From Paenibacillus_AM sp052180255 (lineage in GTDB: Bacteria > Bacillota > Bacilli > Paenibacillales > NBRC-103111), in the NCBI RefSeq assembly GCF_052180255.1, contig NZ_CP197466.1:1178001-1242000 (forward strand): a stretch of DNA of 64,000 bases, read 5' to 3'. The notes under the pieces were generated by a model. That model was not told the DNA's origin, searched no databases, and saw only the letters and a list, made by a program, of their open reading frames with translations. The position numbers were made by a program, and so were the translations under genes. This document shows, one piece after another, positions 34,812 through 42,997 of this stretch. The first letter of the stretch is position 1. Every line of letters begins with the position of its first letter.

Positions 34812-35679
34812 ATGCTTTGGAATAACCTTTAGTATTCATCCCCTATTTACGATTATGTTGCTGCTATCTATTATAACCGGATATTTTATGGAGGCACTGA
34901 CGCTGTTTGGTATTGTCCTGATCCATGAGATGGGTCATGTGGCAGCGATCCGCGGGTTCGGTTGGCGGTTAAAAATTGTAAGGCTGCTTCCTTTTGGTGG
35001 TGTTGCGGAAGTTGAGGAATTAGGTAATGTGCCAGCTTGGGAAGAGCTTATTGTTGCAATTGCAGGACCGCTACAACATATTTGGATGATCGGTCTAGCT
35101 CTGTTGATGAAAGCATGCGGTGTGTTTGATCCTGTATGGTGGGATTATTTTATTCAAGCCAATCTGATGCTTGGCTTATTTAATTTACTCCCAATCTTGC
35201 CGCTAGATGGCGGGAAAGTGATGCAATGCGCCGTTAGCTATCTTCTGCCCTATCATCGTACGATTCGTGTAAGCATTATGCTCTCTCTAATCCTTAGTTT
35301 GATTGTCGTTGGTGTGGCCATACATGAGATCGCTTTGGGGCGTATTCAGCTTAGTATTGCGGTGGTTGGGGTGTTTCTCCTCGTCTCGAATTGGTATGCA
35401 TGGCGGCAGGTGCCTTTTCATTTTCTACGGTTTCTGGCGGTTCGAGGGGAGCGCGGGAGCATCCTCATTCATTCGGGGACACTTGCACAGCCGATTGTCG
35501 TCACCAAGCATCGTACAATTGAACAAATCCTCAAATTGCTTAAGCGTGAGCGCTATCACTTGGTTTACGTTGTGAATGAATATGGAAAAATTCAAGGCGT
35601 CTTACCTGAGCAGCGGCTGTTGTATGCTTTTTTTTATGAAAAAAAACAGGGGAGTGCAGTTTCAGAGCTTTTCATGTAA
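34804..35679 (+). CDS. spoIVFB: stage IV sporulation protein FB, intramembrane metalloprotease
   Basis: Site-2 protease that processes pro-sigma-K in the mother cell. The 291-residue M50 protein has HEMGH (His41, Glu42, His45) and the third ligand Asp135 in LPLDGGK, inside membrane segments, then a C-terminal CBS-like domain (TLAQPIVVTKHRTI to GVLPEQRLLY). TTG 34804 overlaps the end of spoIVFA by 8 bases, so translation is coupled. Order spoIVFA-spoIVFB before rplU is the Bacillus order. Confidence 0.93.
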   Translation: MIKCFGITFSIHPLFTIMLLLSIITGYFMEALTLFGIVLIHEMGHVAAIRGFGWRLKIVRLLPFGGVAEVEELGNVPAWEELIVAIAGPLQHIWMIGLALLMKACGVFDPVWWDYFIQANLMLGLFNLLPILPLDGGKVMQCAVSYLLPYHRTIRVSIMLSLILSLIVVGVAIHEIALGRIQLSIAVVGVFLLVSNWYAWRQVPFHFLRFLAVRGERGSILIHSGTLAQPIVVTKHRTIEQILKLLKRERYHLVYVVNEYGKIQGVLPEQRLLYAFFYEKKQGSAVSELFM

Positions 35680-35700
35680 AATATCACTTGGGGTGAGGGC

Positions 35701-36876
35701 ATGAGGCAAGTTATTGTGCATTGCAAACCTGAGTTAACACAGGCAGCTGTTATTGAAGATGGGCGACTTGTGGAATATGACGTACAGCACCTGCTGGATA
35801 AGCAGCGGGCAGGCTCCATTTATTTAGGGCGTGTCGTGAATGTGCTGCCAGGGATGCAGGCTGCTTTTATTGATATTGGTCTTGAAAAGAATGCATTTTT
35901 ATACATAGATGATTTACTTCCCGTACATTTGGAAAAACAACCGCTTTCTAAGCCATTAATTAACGATTTAATTTCGGTTGGGCAAGAGTTGATGGTACAA
36001 GTAGTAAAAGATCCTGAAGGGTCTAAAGGGGCAAGAATAACGACACATTTCTCCATACCAGGTAAATGGATCGTGTACATGCCCTATGCAGACTATGTAG
36101 CAGCTTCACGCAAAATTGACTCTGATGCGGAGAAGCTGAGATTAAAGACGATTATGGAAAATTTGAAGCACGGTGAAGAAGGCATCATTGTGCGCACGGT
36201 AGCATCCGGACAAAGTGAAGATGCACTGCAGCGGGACTTAACCGAACTACGTGAGCTGTGGAAAAGTGTGGAAAAGAAAAGCGTGGAAAGCCAAGCACCT
36301 GCCCAGCTATACCAAGATTTAGATCTTCTGCCGAAATTGGCTCGTGATGTAATTAATCATGAGGTAGGTGAAGTGTGGATTGACCGCAGTGAGGTTTGTG
36401 AGGAGATGCAGCAGCTTCTGAATCGCCAACTGACACATGCAGGAACAGGCATAATGCCAACTGTTAAGCTTTATGAGGACCCTATGTCGATTTTCGATAA
36501 ATTTGGTGTTACAGATGAGTTAGGCCGTGCCTTTCGTCGGAAAGTATGGCTACCAAGCGGTGGATATTTAGTTATTGATCCAACAGAAGCCTTGACTGTA
36601 ATTGACGTGAATACAGGCAAATATGTTGGTTCTACGCATTTAGAGGAAACCGTGTTCCAGACAAACTTAGAGGCGGCTAGTGAAATCGCAAGGCTGCTGC
36701 GGCTTCGTAATATCCGTGGAATGATCGTTATCGATTTTATTGATATGACGCAGGAAGCGAATCGTGCCAAAATCATGGAAACACTTGTACAAGCGGCTCG
36801 TAAAGATCGTTCCAAGACGATTGTTGTCGGCTGGACAAAACTTGGTTTGTTAGAAATGACACGAAAACGTAAATAG
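35701..36876 (+). CDS. rng: ribonuclease E/G family protein
   Basis: Endoribonuclease of the RNase E/G family, 391 residues, without the long C-terminal scaffold of RNase E. It starts MRQVIVHCKPELTQAAV, has an S1 RNA-binding part (about 35-105, GSIYLGRVVNVLPGMQAAF) and the metal-binding catalytic Asp residues in TVIDVNTGKYVG and VIDFIDM. The extreme C-terminus is short compared with E. coli RNase G, so the zinc-link region may be reduced. Start ATG follows GGGGTGAGG. Confidence 0.9.
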   Translation: MRQVIVHCKPELTQAAVIEDGRLVEYDVQHLLDKQRAGSIYLGRVVNVLPGMQAAFIDIGLEKNAFLYIDDLLPVHLEKQPLSKPLINDLISVGQELMVQVVKDPEGSKGARITTHFSIPGKWIVYMPYADYVAASRKIDSDAEKLRLKTIMENLKHGEEGIIVRTVASGQSEDALQRDLTELRELWKSVEKKSVESQAPAQLYQDLDLLPKLARDVINHEVGEVWIDRSEVCEEMQQLLNRQLTHAGTGIMPTVKLYEDPMSIFDKFGVTDELGRAFRRKVWLPSGGYLVIDPTEALTVIDVNTGKYVGSTHLEETVFQTNLEAASEIARLLRLRNIRGMIVIDFIDMTQEANRAKIMETLVQAARKDRSKTIVVGWTKLGLLEMTRKRK

Positions 36877-36904
36877 GCGTTGCTTTCGCCTTGTAATTAT
36901 GATA

Positions 36905-37033
36905 AAGTATTTCAAGTGTGTTGCTAACACATGCTGTAACCGCACGAATCGGGTATTCAAGTATGACGTTACGTCATTTATGACTGTAAGGGTCATCACC
37001 TAGACGTAGGCGAGTCTGAGACATGAGGGAGGT
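36905..37033 (+). promoter_or_regulatory. probable ribosomal L21 leader region
   Basis: The 165 bases before rplU are non-coding and contain several complementary segments (for example TGACGTTACGTCA and GACTGTAAGGGTCATC near 36964-37005) followed by the ribosome site GAGGGAGG. Bacillota carry a structured L21 leader at this place that is thought to mediate autoregulation. I infer it from position and structure potential, without a covariance match. A weak promoter (TTGCTT at 36880, TAAAGT at 36903) lies just upstream. Confidence 0.55.
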
Positions 37034-37041
37034 GCAACAAA

Positions 37042-37353
37042 ATGTACGCAATTATTGAAACTGGTGGTAAACAATACAAAGTTCAAGAGGGCGATGTATT
37101 ATTTATCGAAAAAATGACTGCAGGCGAGGGCGAAGTAGTAACTTTTGACCGCGTATTGGCAGTATCCAAAGAAGACGGTTTAGTAGTAGGTTCTCCGGTT
37201 GTTTCCGGTGCTTCCGTTTCTGCGAAAGTAGAAAAGCACGGTAAAGACAAGAAAATCATCGTTTTTAAATTCAAAGCGAAGAAAAACTACCGTCGTAAGC
37301 AAGGTCACCGTCAACCATACACGAAAGTTGTGATTGAAAAAATCCAAGCGTAA
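37042..37353 (+). CDS. rplU: 50S ribosomal protein L21
   Basis: Structural protein of the large subunit that binds 23S rRNA. The 103-residue sequence starts MYAIIETGGKQYKVQEGDV and ends with the basic stretch KKNYRRKQGHRQPYTKV, both diagnostic of L21. GGGAGG precedes ATG. First gene of rplU-prp-rpmA. Confidence 0.98.
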   Translation: MYAIIETGGKQYKVQEGDVLFIEKMTAGEGEVVTFDRVLAVSKEDGLVVGSPVVSGASVSAKVEKHGKDKKIIVFKFKAKKNYRRKQGHRQPYTKVVIEKIQA

Positions 37354-37362
37354 GAGGCCACT

Positions 37363-37710
37363 ATGATACGAGTTACCATAAGGCGTAAAGACGTGAAAGA
37401 TTCAGCTATTACTTCTTTTAAGGTTGAAGGACATGCTAATTATGACGAACACGGCAAAGACATTGTCTGCGCAGCTGTTTCTGCAATTACTGTCGGAACA
37501 GTTAATTCTATCGAAGCACTTACTCGTGTGACGCCGAAGACGAAAGTTAAAAGCGGACTGCTGCAAGTGGAAATTCCGCAAGGAATCGATTCACAAGTTG
37601 CTGAACGAGTATCGTTGTTGCTAGATAGTATGGTCGTCATGCTTAATTCGATCGAAGAAACGTACAGTGAGCATATAAATGTACAAACATCTTATTCAAA
37701 AGGAGGTTGA
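37363..37710 (+). CDS. prp: ribosomal-processing cysteine protease Prp
   Basis: Protease that removes the N-terminal extension of ribosomal protein L27 in Bacillota (YsxB family). The 115-residue protein has the catalytic His in VEGHANYDEHGKDIVC and the catalytic Cys in DIVCAAVSAIT. It lies between rplU and rpmA, the fixed position of this gene, and its end lies just before the rpmA start. The L27 here has the matching cleavage sequence. Confidence 0.95.
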   Translation: MIRVTIRRKDVKDSAITSFKVEGHANYDEHGKDIVCAAVSAITVGTVNSIEALTRVTPKTKVKSGLLQVEIPQGIDSQVAERVSLLLDSMVVMLNSIEETYSEHINVQTSYSKGG

Positions 37711-37715
37711 CATCT

Positions 37716-38015
37716 ATGTTGAGATTAGATCTTCAGTTATTCGCATCCAAAAAAGGTGTGGGTTCCACAAAGAACGGACGTGATTCCCACTCCAAACGTC
37801 TTGGTGTAAAACGTGCTGATGGTCAAGGTGTTACAGCTGGAAGCATTATCGTTCGCCAACGCGGTACGAAAATTCACCCAGGTAACAACGTTGGCATCGG
37901 TAAAGACGACACGTTGTTCGCACTAATTCCTGGCGTTGTGAAATTCGAACGTATGGGACGCGACCGTAAGAAAGCGAGCGTTTATGCATTCGAGACAGCT
38001 GCTGTCGAAGCATAA
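37716..38015 (+). CDS. rpmA: 50S ribosomal protein L27 with cleavable N-terminal extension
   Basis: Large-subunit protein near the peptidyl-transferase centre. The 99-residue precursor starts MLRLDLQLFASKKGVGS; in Bacillota the Prp protease cuts between Phe and Ala of LQLFA, exposing the functional N-terminus. ATG 37716 has AAGGAGG 9 bases upstream; TTG 37707 is too close to that site. A strong terminator follows. Confidence 0.97.
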   Translation: MLRLDLQLFASKKGVGSTKNGRDSHSKRLGVKRADGQGVTAGSIIVRQRGTKIHPGNNVGIGKDDTLFALIPGVVKFERMGRDRKKASVYAFETAAVEA

Positions 38016-38024
38016 GGTTAGCAT

Positions 38025-38060
38025 AAAAGCCCTGGCGACACGTTCGTCAGGGCTTTTTTT
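38025..38060 (+). terminator. terminator after rpmA
   Basis: AAAAGCCCTG (38025-38034) pairs with CAGGGCTTTT (38048-38057), followed by more T. Confidence 0.92.
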
Positions 38061-38100
38061 CTCTAGAATTTGAAGCTTGAACTGTCCTTTAAAGATAGTG

Positions 38101-38129
38101 GTGAACTTTTCCAAGTTAAATGATATACT
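38101..38129 (+). promoter_or_regulatory. possible sigma-A-type promoter for spo0B-obg
   Basis: TATACT (38124-38129) matches the -10 well; GTGAAC 17 bp upstream is a poor -35. It follows the rpmA terminator, where a promoter is expected. Confidence 0.45.
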
Positions 38130-38165
38130 GACTTAGCAAAGTTCCAAAGGATCGGGGAGAAGTGG

Positions 38166-38924
38166 ATGAAACGCTGGAGAAGCGCAACGATCGGGTATAT
38201 ACTAGCCATATTAGTTGGTCTTGCGGGCATTGTGATACCTTGGCATATTGGTGTCAGGTTGGGGCTTGCAGGCGTGGCAATTATGCTCGTGATATTGGCA
38301 CTTAGAGCAGATCGCAACGAGGTTCGAAGACGGTGTCAGCTGGAAACGGCAGAATCAACTCTTCATCATGATGTGGAGTTGCTGCGTGTCATTAATCGAT
38401 TCAGACATGATTGGATGAATCATTTTCAAATTTTATTCGGGTATATTCAACTAAAAAAAGTTGATAATTTACAGGATACAATGGAGAAAATAAAAGGTAA
38501 GATGCTGCAGGACAGTTTCTTGTCCAAGCTAGGTATTCCATCGCTTATCGTTTATTTACTCAAGGCAAGGATGGATAGCAGCAAGATGGAGCTTGAAATC
38601 GATATCGTGCAGGAAGTCGATTTATCCCAGTTGCCGATTAAAGCTGAGACGATCACTGCGTTGACACGTACAGTCGTGACTTTGTTTCAAGTGTATGCAC
38701 AGCTTGCTGAGGAAAACCCGAATGTATTGTCGGTACAATACTGCCAAGAAGGCGATGCGCTGTTGTGTGATTTTGTATACCAAGGAGCGTATGAACGGGA
38801 TCAACTGGAGCGGGGCTTGGAGAAGGAATTGGTTTGCAGAACAGAGGAGCTAGCCGCAGACGAGATGACGTTTGGCGAGCAAGAAGCGGTAGTTACAATA
38901 CGTATCCCGTTTCAGACCGGATGA
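38166..38924 (+). CDS. spo0B: sporulation phosphotransferase Spo0B
   Basis: Carries phosphate between Spo0F and Spo0A in the sporulation phosphorelay. The 252-residue protein has two N-terminal membrane segments (about 6-27 and 29-46), then the Spo0B helical hairpin with the phosphorylated His in NRFRHDWMNHFQ and a degenerate ATPase-like C-terminal domain. B. subtilis Spo0B lacks the membrane part, so this longer, membrane-anchored form resembles sensor-kinase ancestors. ATG 38166 follows GGGGAGAA. Position between rpmA and obg supports the name. Confidence 0.85.
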   Translation: MKRWRSATIGYILAILVGLAGIVIPWHIGVRLGLAGVAIMLVILALRADRNEVRRRCQLETAESTLHHDVELLRVINRFRHDWMNHFQILFGYIQLKKVDNLQDTMEKIKGKMLQDSFLSKLGIPSLIVYLLKARMDSSKMELEIDIVQEVDLSQLPIKAETITALTRTVVTLFQVYAQLAEENPNVLSVQYCQEGDALLCDFVYQGAYERDQLERGLEKELVCRTEELAADEMTFGEQEAVVTIRIPFQTG

Positions 38925-38935
38925 GGTGAAAGGTA

Positions 38936-40237
38936 ATGTTTGTAGATAAAGCGAAGATTTATGTAAAAGGTGGCGACGGTGGCGACGGTTTAGTTGCGTT
39001 TCGTCGTGAAAAATATGTACCAGAGGGTGGTCCTGCTGGTGGTGATGGTGGCCGTGGCGGAAGTGTTATTTTCCGAGTAGAAGAAGGTTTAAGAACACTC
39101 GTCGATTTCCGCTACCAAAAGCACTTTAAAGCGGACCGTGGTGAAAAAGGGCGCAATAAAAGTCAGCATGGTGCAAATTCGGAGCATATGATTGTGAAAG
39201 TACCACCGGGTACGATTGTAATCGATGATGACACGAATGAAGTGCTTGCCGATTTAACGCGTCATGGTCAAGAGGTTGTGATTGCCAAGGGTGGTCGCGG
39301 CGGCCGTGGGAATACACGATTTGCAACACCGAATAATCCAGCACCTGAAATTGCTGAAAAAGGTGAAGAAGGCGTTGAGCGTTGGGTTGTGCTCGAGCTT
39401 AAAGTGATGGCGGACATCGGTCTTGTTGGGTTCCCGAGTGTAGGGAAATCCACACTCTTATCTGTCGTTTCTGCGGCTAGACCGAAGATTGGTGCCTACC
39501 ATTTTACAACGATTACTCCGAACTTAGGTGTTGTAGATGTGGGGGATGGTCGCTCATTCGTTATGGCAGATTTGCCTGGACTTATTGAAGGGGCCAGCGA
39601 AGGTGTAGGTCTGGGTCATGACTTCCTACGTCACGTAGAGCGTACGCGCGCGATTATTCACGTTATTGATATGTCAGCTTCTGAGGGTCGTGATCCTTAT
39701 CAGGATTGGCTTACAATCAACGAAGAGATGAAGCAATACAATGCGAAGTTAGAGGAACGTCCACAGCTCATTGTAGCGAATAAGATGGATATTCCAGAGT
39801 CAGAAGAGCAGCTTGCAATTTTCAAACAAAAGTTAGCAGAGTCTGGTAAAGAATATTCGATATTCCCGGTTTCTGCGGTAACCAAAGATGGCGTGCAAGA
39901 GCTTCTGTATAAGGCTGCAGATCTGCTTGCAAACATTCCAGATATGCCGCTTCTGGAAGATATCGCTGAGGTAGAAGAGCGTAAAGTATACCGCCTTGCT
40001 CCGAAAGAAGATCAATCGTTCACGATTAGTCGAGATAATGATGTATTCGTTGTTGAAGGGGCTGCAATTGAGCGTTTATTCAAACGGACAAATTTCTCCA
40101 CACAAGAATCGGTTCTGCGCTTTGCGCGTATTCTTCGTAAAATGGGTATCGACCAAGCATTGCGTGATCGTGGTGTAGAAGAAGGTGCAGTTATCCGCAT
40201 TTGTGACGTAGAGTTTGAGTTTGTGGAACATCAATAA
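38936..40237 (+). CDS. obg: GTPase Obg/CgtA
   Basis: Essential GTPase linked to ribosome assembly, stress and sporulation. The 433-residue protein has the glycine-rich Obg fold (KIYVKGGDGGDGLVAFRRE), the G domain with G1 GFPSVGKST, G3 DLPGLIEGA, G4 NKMD and G5 SAVT, and the C-terminal OCT domain. AGGTGAAAGG precedes ATG. A terminator follows the stop. Confidence 0.98.
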   Translation: MFVDKAKIYVKGGDGGDGLVAFRREKYVPEGGPAGGDGGRGGSVIFRVEEGLRTLVDFRYQKHFKADRGEKGRNKSQHGANSEHMIVKVPPGTIVIDDDTNEVLADLTRHGQEVVIAKGGRGGRGNTRFATPNNPAPEIAEKGEEGVERWVVLELKVMADIGLVGFPSVGKSTLLSVVSAARPKIGAYHFTTITPNLGVVDVGDGRSFVMADLPGLIEGASEGVGLGHDFLRHVERTRAIIHVIDMSASEGRDPYQDWLTINEEMKQYNAKLEERPQLIVANKMDIPESEEQLAIFKQKLAESGKEYSIFPVSAVTKDGVQELLYKAADLLANIPDMPLLEDIAEVEERKVYRLAPKEDQSFTISRDNDVFVVEGAAIERLFKRTNFSTQESVLRFARILRKMGIDQALRDRGVEEGAVIRICDVEFEFVEHQ

Positions 40238-40252
40238 CATGCAAATATAAAT

Positions 40253-40302
40253 AAGGGCAGTCCAAGGAGTTGATTTTCAACTTCGAGGGCGGCCCTTTTT
40301 TT
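40253..40302. terminator. terminator between obg and the reverse-strand ALDH
   Basis: AAGGGC pairs with GCCCTT, with an inner AGTTGA/TCAACT hairpin, and a run of seven T follows on the + strand. The AT-rich left flank may let it act for the convergent aldehyde dehydrogenase gene too. Confidence 0.8.
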
Positions 40303-40317
40303 GATTTCACATTCTAG

Positions 40318-41718
40318 TTATTTTAAGATTTTCTTAATCCATTGCAAGCCATTTTTCATAGTAGGATAACGAAATGGCAGATCAAAGCGGGTTGTCTGGT
40401 GCAGCACGCTTTTGTGATGAGAGAACAGGTCGAAGGTGTGATGCCCGTGATATCTACCCATACCGCTGTTGCCAACGCCGCCAATAGGCAGGTGGTGGGA
40501 GGCGAATTGAATCACCGTATCGTTGATCGCACCACAGCCGAATGAAATTCGCTGTAACAAGTCTTTTTGCAGTCTCTTAGATTCAGAGAAAAGATAGAGT
40601 GCAAGCGGCTTCGGTCTTGTGGTGATGGGTACTATGACTTCGCGCTCCAATTCGTTATAGGTGAAGATCGGTAGGATCGGTCCGAATATTTCCTCTTCCA
40701 TGATGGGGTCCTCCCACGTCATGTTACCGAGGATCGTCGGTTCGATATACCGACGATCCTCCTCCCCGCCGCCTCCGACAAGGAGCGTGCCGCTGCTGCG
40801 ATCCAGCAGCGCACGCAGGCGGCGATAGTGCCGGCCACTGATGATGGCCGGCAACTCCTTGCGGCGGGGATCGCTGGGCGACTCGCCGTAAAGCTCCGCG
40901 ATGGAGGCTTGCATCGCGGCAACAAGGGCTCCGTGCACGGATTCGTGCACGAGGACATAATCCGGCGCAACGCAGGTTTGGCCGGAGTTCAAGAACTTGC
41001 CCCAAACAATTCGTTTGGCAGCAAGTTTGATATTGGCATCATGGTGGACGATGCAAGGGCTTTTTCCACCAAGCTCTAGCGTGACCGGTGTTAAATGCTT
41101 ACTTGCAGCTTCCATGACGATTTTACCCACTGCAGGTCCACCTGTGAAAAAAATGTAATCCCAGTGCTGATGCAATAGTGCAGTACTGACCTCTGCATCA
41201 CCTTCGACCACACTCAATATCCCTTCTGCCAAGCCATTCGAATGAGCGTCTTTAATCAGCTTTACAAGGGCTGCGGATGTATGGGGCGCCTGCTCGGACG
41301 GTTTAAGTACAATACAATTACCTGCAGCGATAGCGCCAATGACAGGGGCAAGAGAGAGTTGAAAGGGATAATTCCATGGTGCAATAACAAGGACTGCGCC
41401 GAAAGGTTCTGGGTAGATGATACCACGCGCACCGAAGTGGATAACGGCCGTTTTCACACGTTTCGGTTTCGCCCAGCGACGCAAGTGCTTAAGTGTGTGC
41501 GTGATCTCAGATAAGATGATACCAATTTCTGTTGTATAAGCTTCAAAGTTGGTTTTATTTAGATCTAGTCTTAATGCTTCAAGCAGCTGAGGTTCATGAC
41601 GCTTTATTGCTTCCTGGAGCTTGCGAAGGGCTTGAATACGTACTTCTACATCTAGAGTTGCCCCGGTTGCGAAGAAACGTCTTATTCGTTCGACAATCTG
41701 TTGTGCAACCTTATTCAT
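40318..41718 (-). CDS. aldehyde dehydrogenase, class 3-like
   Basis: NAD(P)-dependent oxidation of aldehydes to acids. The 466-residue protein has VLVIAPWNYPFQLSL, the GP/GG coenzyme motif FFTGGPAVGK, the general base Glu in VTLELGGKSP and the nucleophile Cys in NSGQTCVAPDY. Length and motifs fit the class 3 group that includes fatty and aromatic aldehyde dehydrogenases. ATG at 41718 follows GAGGGTG; the frame extends to 41742 without support. A block of about 260 bases (40730-40990) is strikingly GC-rich compared with the rest of the gene. It is monocistronic and faces obg. Confidence 0.93.
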   Translation of the reverse strand: MNKVAQQIVERIRRFFATGATLDVEVRIQALRKLQEAIKRHEPQLLEALRLDLNKTNFEAYTTEIGIILSEITHTLKHLRRWAKPKRVKTAVIHFGARGIIYPEPFGAVLVIAPWNYPFQLSLAPVIGAIAAGNCIVLKPSEQAPHTSAALVKLIKDAHSNGLAEGILSVVEGDAEVSTALLHQHWDYIFFTGGPAVGKIVMEAASKHLTPVTLELGGKSPCIVHHDANIKLAAKRIVWGKFLNSGQTCVAPDYVLVHESVHGALVAAMQASIAELYGESPSDPRRKELPAIISGRHYRRLRALLDRSSGTLLVGGGGEEDRRYIEPTILGNMTWEDPIMEEEIFGPILPIFTYNELEREVIVPITTRPKPLALYLFSESKRLQKDLLQRISFGCGAINDTVIQFASHHLPIGGVGNSGMGRYHGHHTFDLFSHHKSVLHQTTRFDLPFRYPTMKNGLQWIKKILK

Positions 41719-41760
41719 ACAATCACCCTCTTTTCCACACATGACCGTAATGGAGCTTTA

Positions 41761-41774
41761 GCTATATGTATAGC
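41761..41774. promoter_or_regulatory. 14-bp palindrome upstream of the ALDH gene
   Basis: GCTATA-TG-TATAGC is a perfect palindrome 43 bp upstream of the ALDH start. Read on the minus strand it includes TATACA, a possible -10, so it could be an operator. Confidence 0.35.
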
Positions 41775-41818
41775 AAAAGCGATGTACGCATGCTGATTTT
41801 TTAATAGATGCATGACAT

Positions 41819-42328
41819 TTATCGAATTAATGGGTCTACAAATGGGATCCAATGAATCGTGGGTGTTCCATGATCATGGCTTAAGCCAGCAGTTCCTACC
41901 CAAGGGTGGGAACTTGTCTCATTGACCAAATAATGTTCCAACATCGACCTGAAAATAAACGGTAAATCTCGATCTAGAATCTGATCCCGTGGTATCCAGT
42001 GAAGTTCACCTTCGTCGGTTGAAATACGGGGATTCATAGATGTCATCGCGGTATAAAAAAATTGCTGCCTAAGCTCGCCGCCAAACAGTCGGAGAAGCAC
42101 ATACTGGAGCTGCATATCACAGATCTCATGCGCTTGAATACCTGTCTCTTCCTCAATCTCACGCAAGCATGTGGCCCTTGGTGTACCAATCTCTTCAGGC
42201 TCAATGTGACCACCTACTGCGGCCCATTTTCCAGGAGATAGCGTTCGATTTATAGATCGTTTCATCATAAGTAACTCATCTCTTTCGTTAAATAAGAGAA
42301 CGGCAGACATGAGTCGCAAGGTCATCAT
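41819..42328 (-). CDS. Nudix hydrolase
   Basis: Predicted to hydrolyse a nucleoside diphosphate derivative. The 169-residue protein has a Nudix box from GGHIEPEE to CLREIEEETGI; the spacing between the first Glu and REIEEETG is nine rather than seven residues, a variation seen in some subfamilies. The frame opens at 42460, but on the minus strand TAGGAGTGG lies 8 bases before ATG 42328, giving MMTLRLMSAVLLF, the normal Nudix N-terminus. It is divergent from pheB. Substrate unknown. Confidence 0.85.
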   Translation of the reverse strand: MMTLRLMSAVLLFNERDELLMMKRSINRTLSPGKWAAVGGHIEPEEIGTPRATCLREIEEETGIQAHEICDMQLQYVLLRLFGGELRQQFFYTAMTSMNPRISTDEGELHWIPRDQILDRDLPFIFRSMLEHYLVNETSSHPWVGTAGLSHDHGTPTIHWIPFVDPLIR

Positions 42329-42425
42329 TGGGGTATCCACTCCTACGAATTTTTTGACTATAATGAAAGGATACCATTTCTGTAATTCAGTGGTCGAGTC
42401 TATTTTATTAGCAAAAAAACACCCA

Positions 42426-42454
42426 TTGCCCTTTTGCGGTACTTGCAGTATAAT
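42426..42454 (+). promoter_or_regulatory. sigma-A-type promoter for pheB-hom-thrC-thrB-pheA
   Basis: TTGCCC (42426-42431), 17-bp spacer and perfect TATAAT (42449-42454), 43 bases before pheB. Confidence 0.7.
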
Positions 42455-42496
42455 GTCCACTGTAAGGATACAGTTGTATTTTTAGAGAGGACGTTA

Positions 42497-42967
42497 ATGA
42501 TGGTGCAGGAAAAAAACAACTATTATGTCGTCCGTGAAGATATTCTTCCAGAAGGCATTTTGAAAACGGTGCAGGCGAAGGAGCTGCTCGCCCGTGGTGA
42601 AGTCAATACGATTCACGAAGCGGTTGAGAAAGTTGGTCTTAGTCGAAGCGCATTTTATAAATATAAAGATCGTATTCATCCAATTACAAAATTGGAACGC
42701 GAGCGAATCATTACAATTGGTATGGATTTGACACATCGGTCAGGCATTCTGTCCCAAGTATTGTCTATGGTTGCAGGTCACGATGGAAATGTACTGACGA
42801 TTAATCAGACGATTCCACTGCAGGGGATGGCGAACGTAACCATTTCTATGGATGCAACGCAAATGGGACCCAAGGTAGATGAGCTGATGCATGCACTTCG
42901 TGCGCAAGATGGTGTGAAGCGTGCTTCGATTTTAGGTGAAGGCGGAACATTATCATTCAATTCATAA
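42497..42967 (+). CDS. pheB: ACT domain protein PheB (UPF0735)
   Basis: Putative regulatory protein of amino-acid metabolism, 156 residues. The N-terminal half includes a helix-turn-helix-like part (NTIHEAVEKVGLSRSAFYKY) and the C-terminal half an ACT domain (about 73-147, TIGMDLTHRSGILSQVLSMV). In Bacillus pheB sits beside pheA. ATG 42497 has GAGAGG 7 bases upstream; ATG 42500 is next. Confidence 0.9.
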   Translation: MMVQEKNNYYVVREDILPEGILKTVQAKELLARGEVNTIHEAVEKVGLSRSAFYKYKDRIHPITKLERERIITIGMDLTHRSGILSQVLSMVAGHDGNVLTINQTIPLQGMANVTISMDATQMGPKVDELMHALRAQDGVKRASILGEGGTLSFNS

Positions 42968-42997
42968 ATAGATCATAGTTTATAGGAGGAAGATGAG

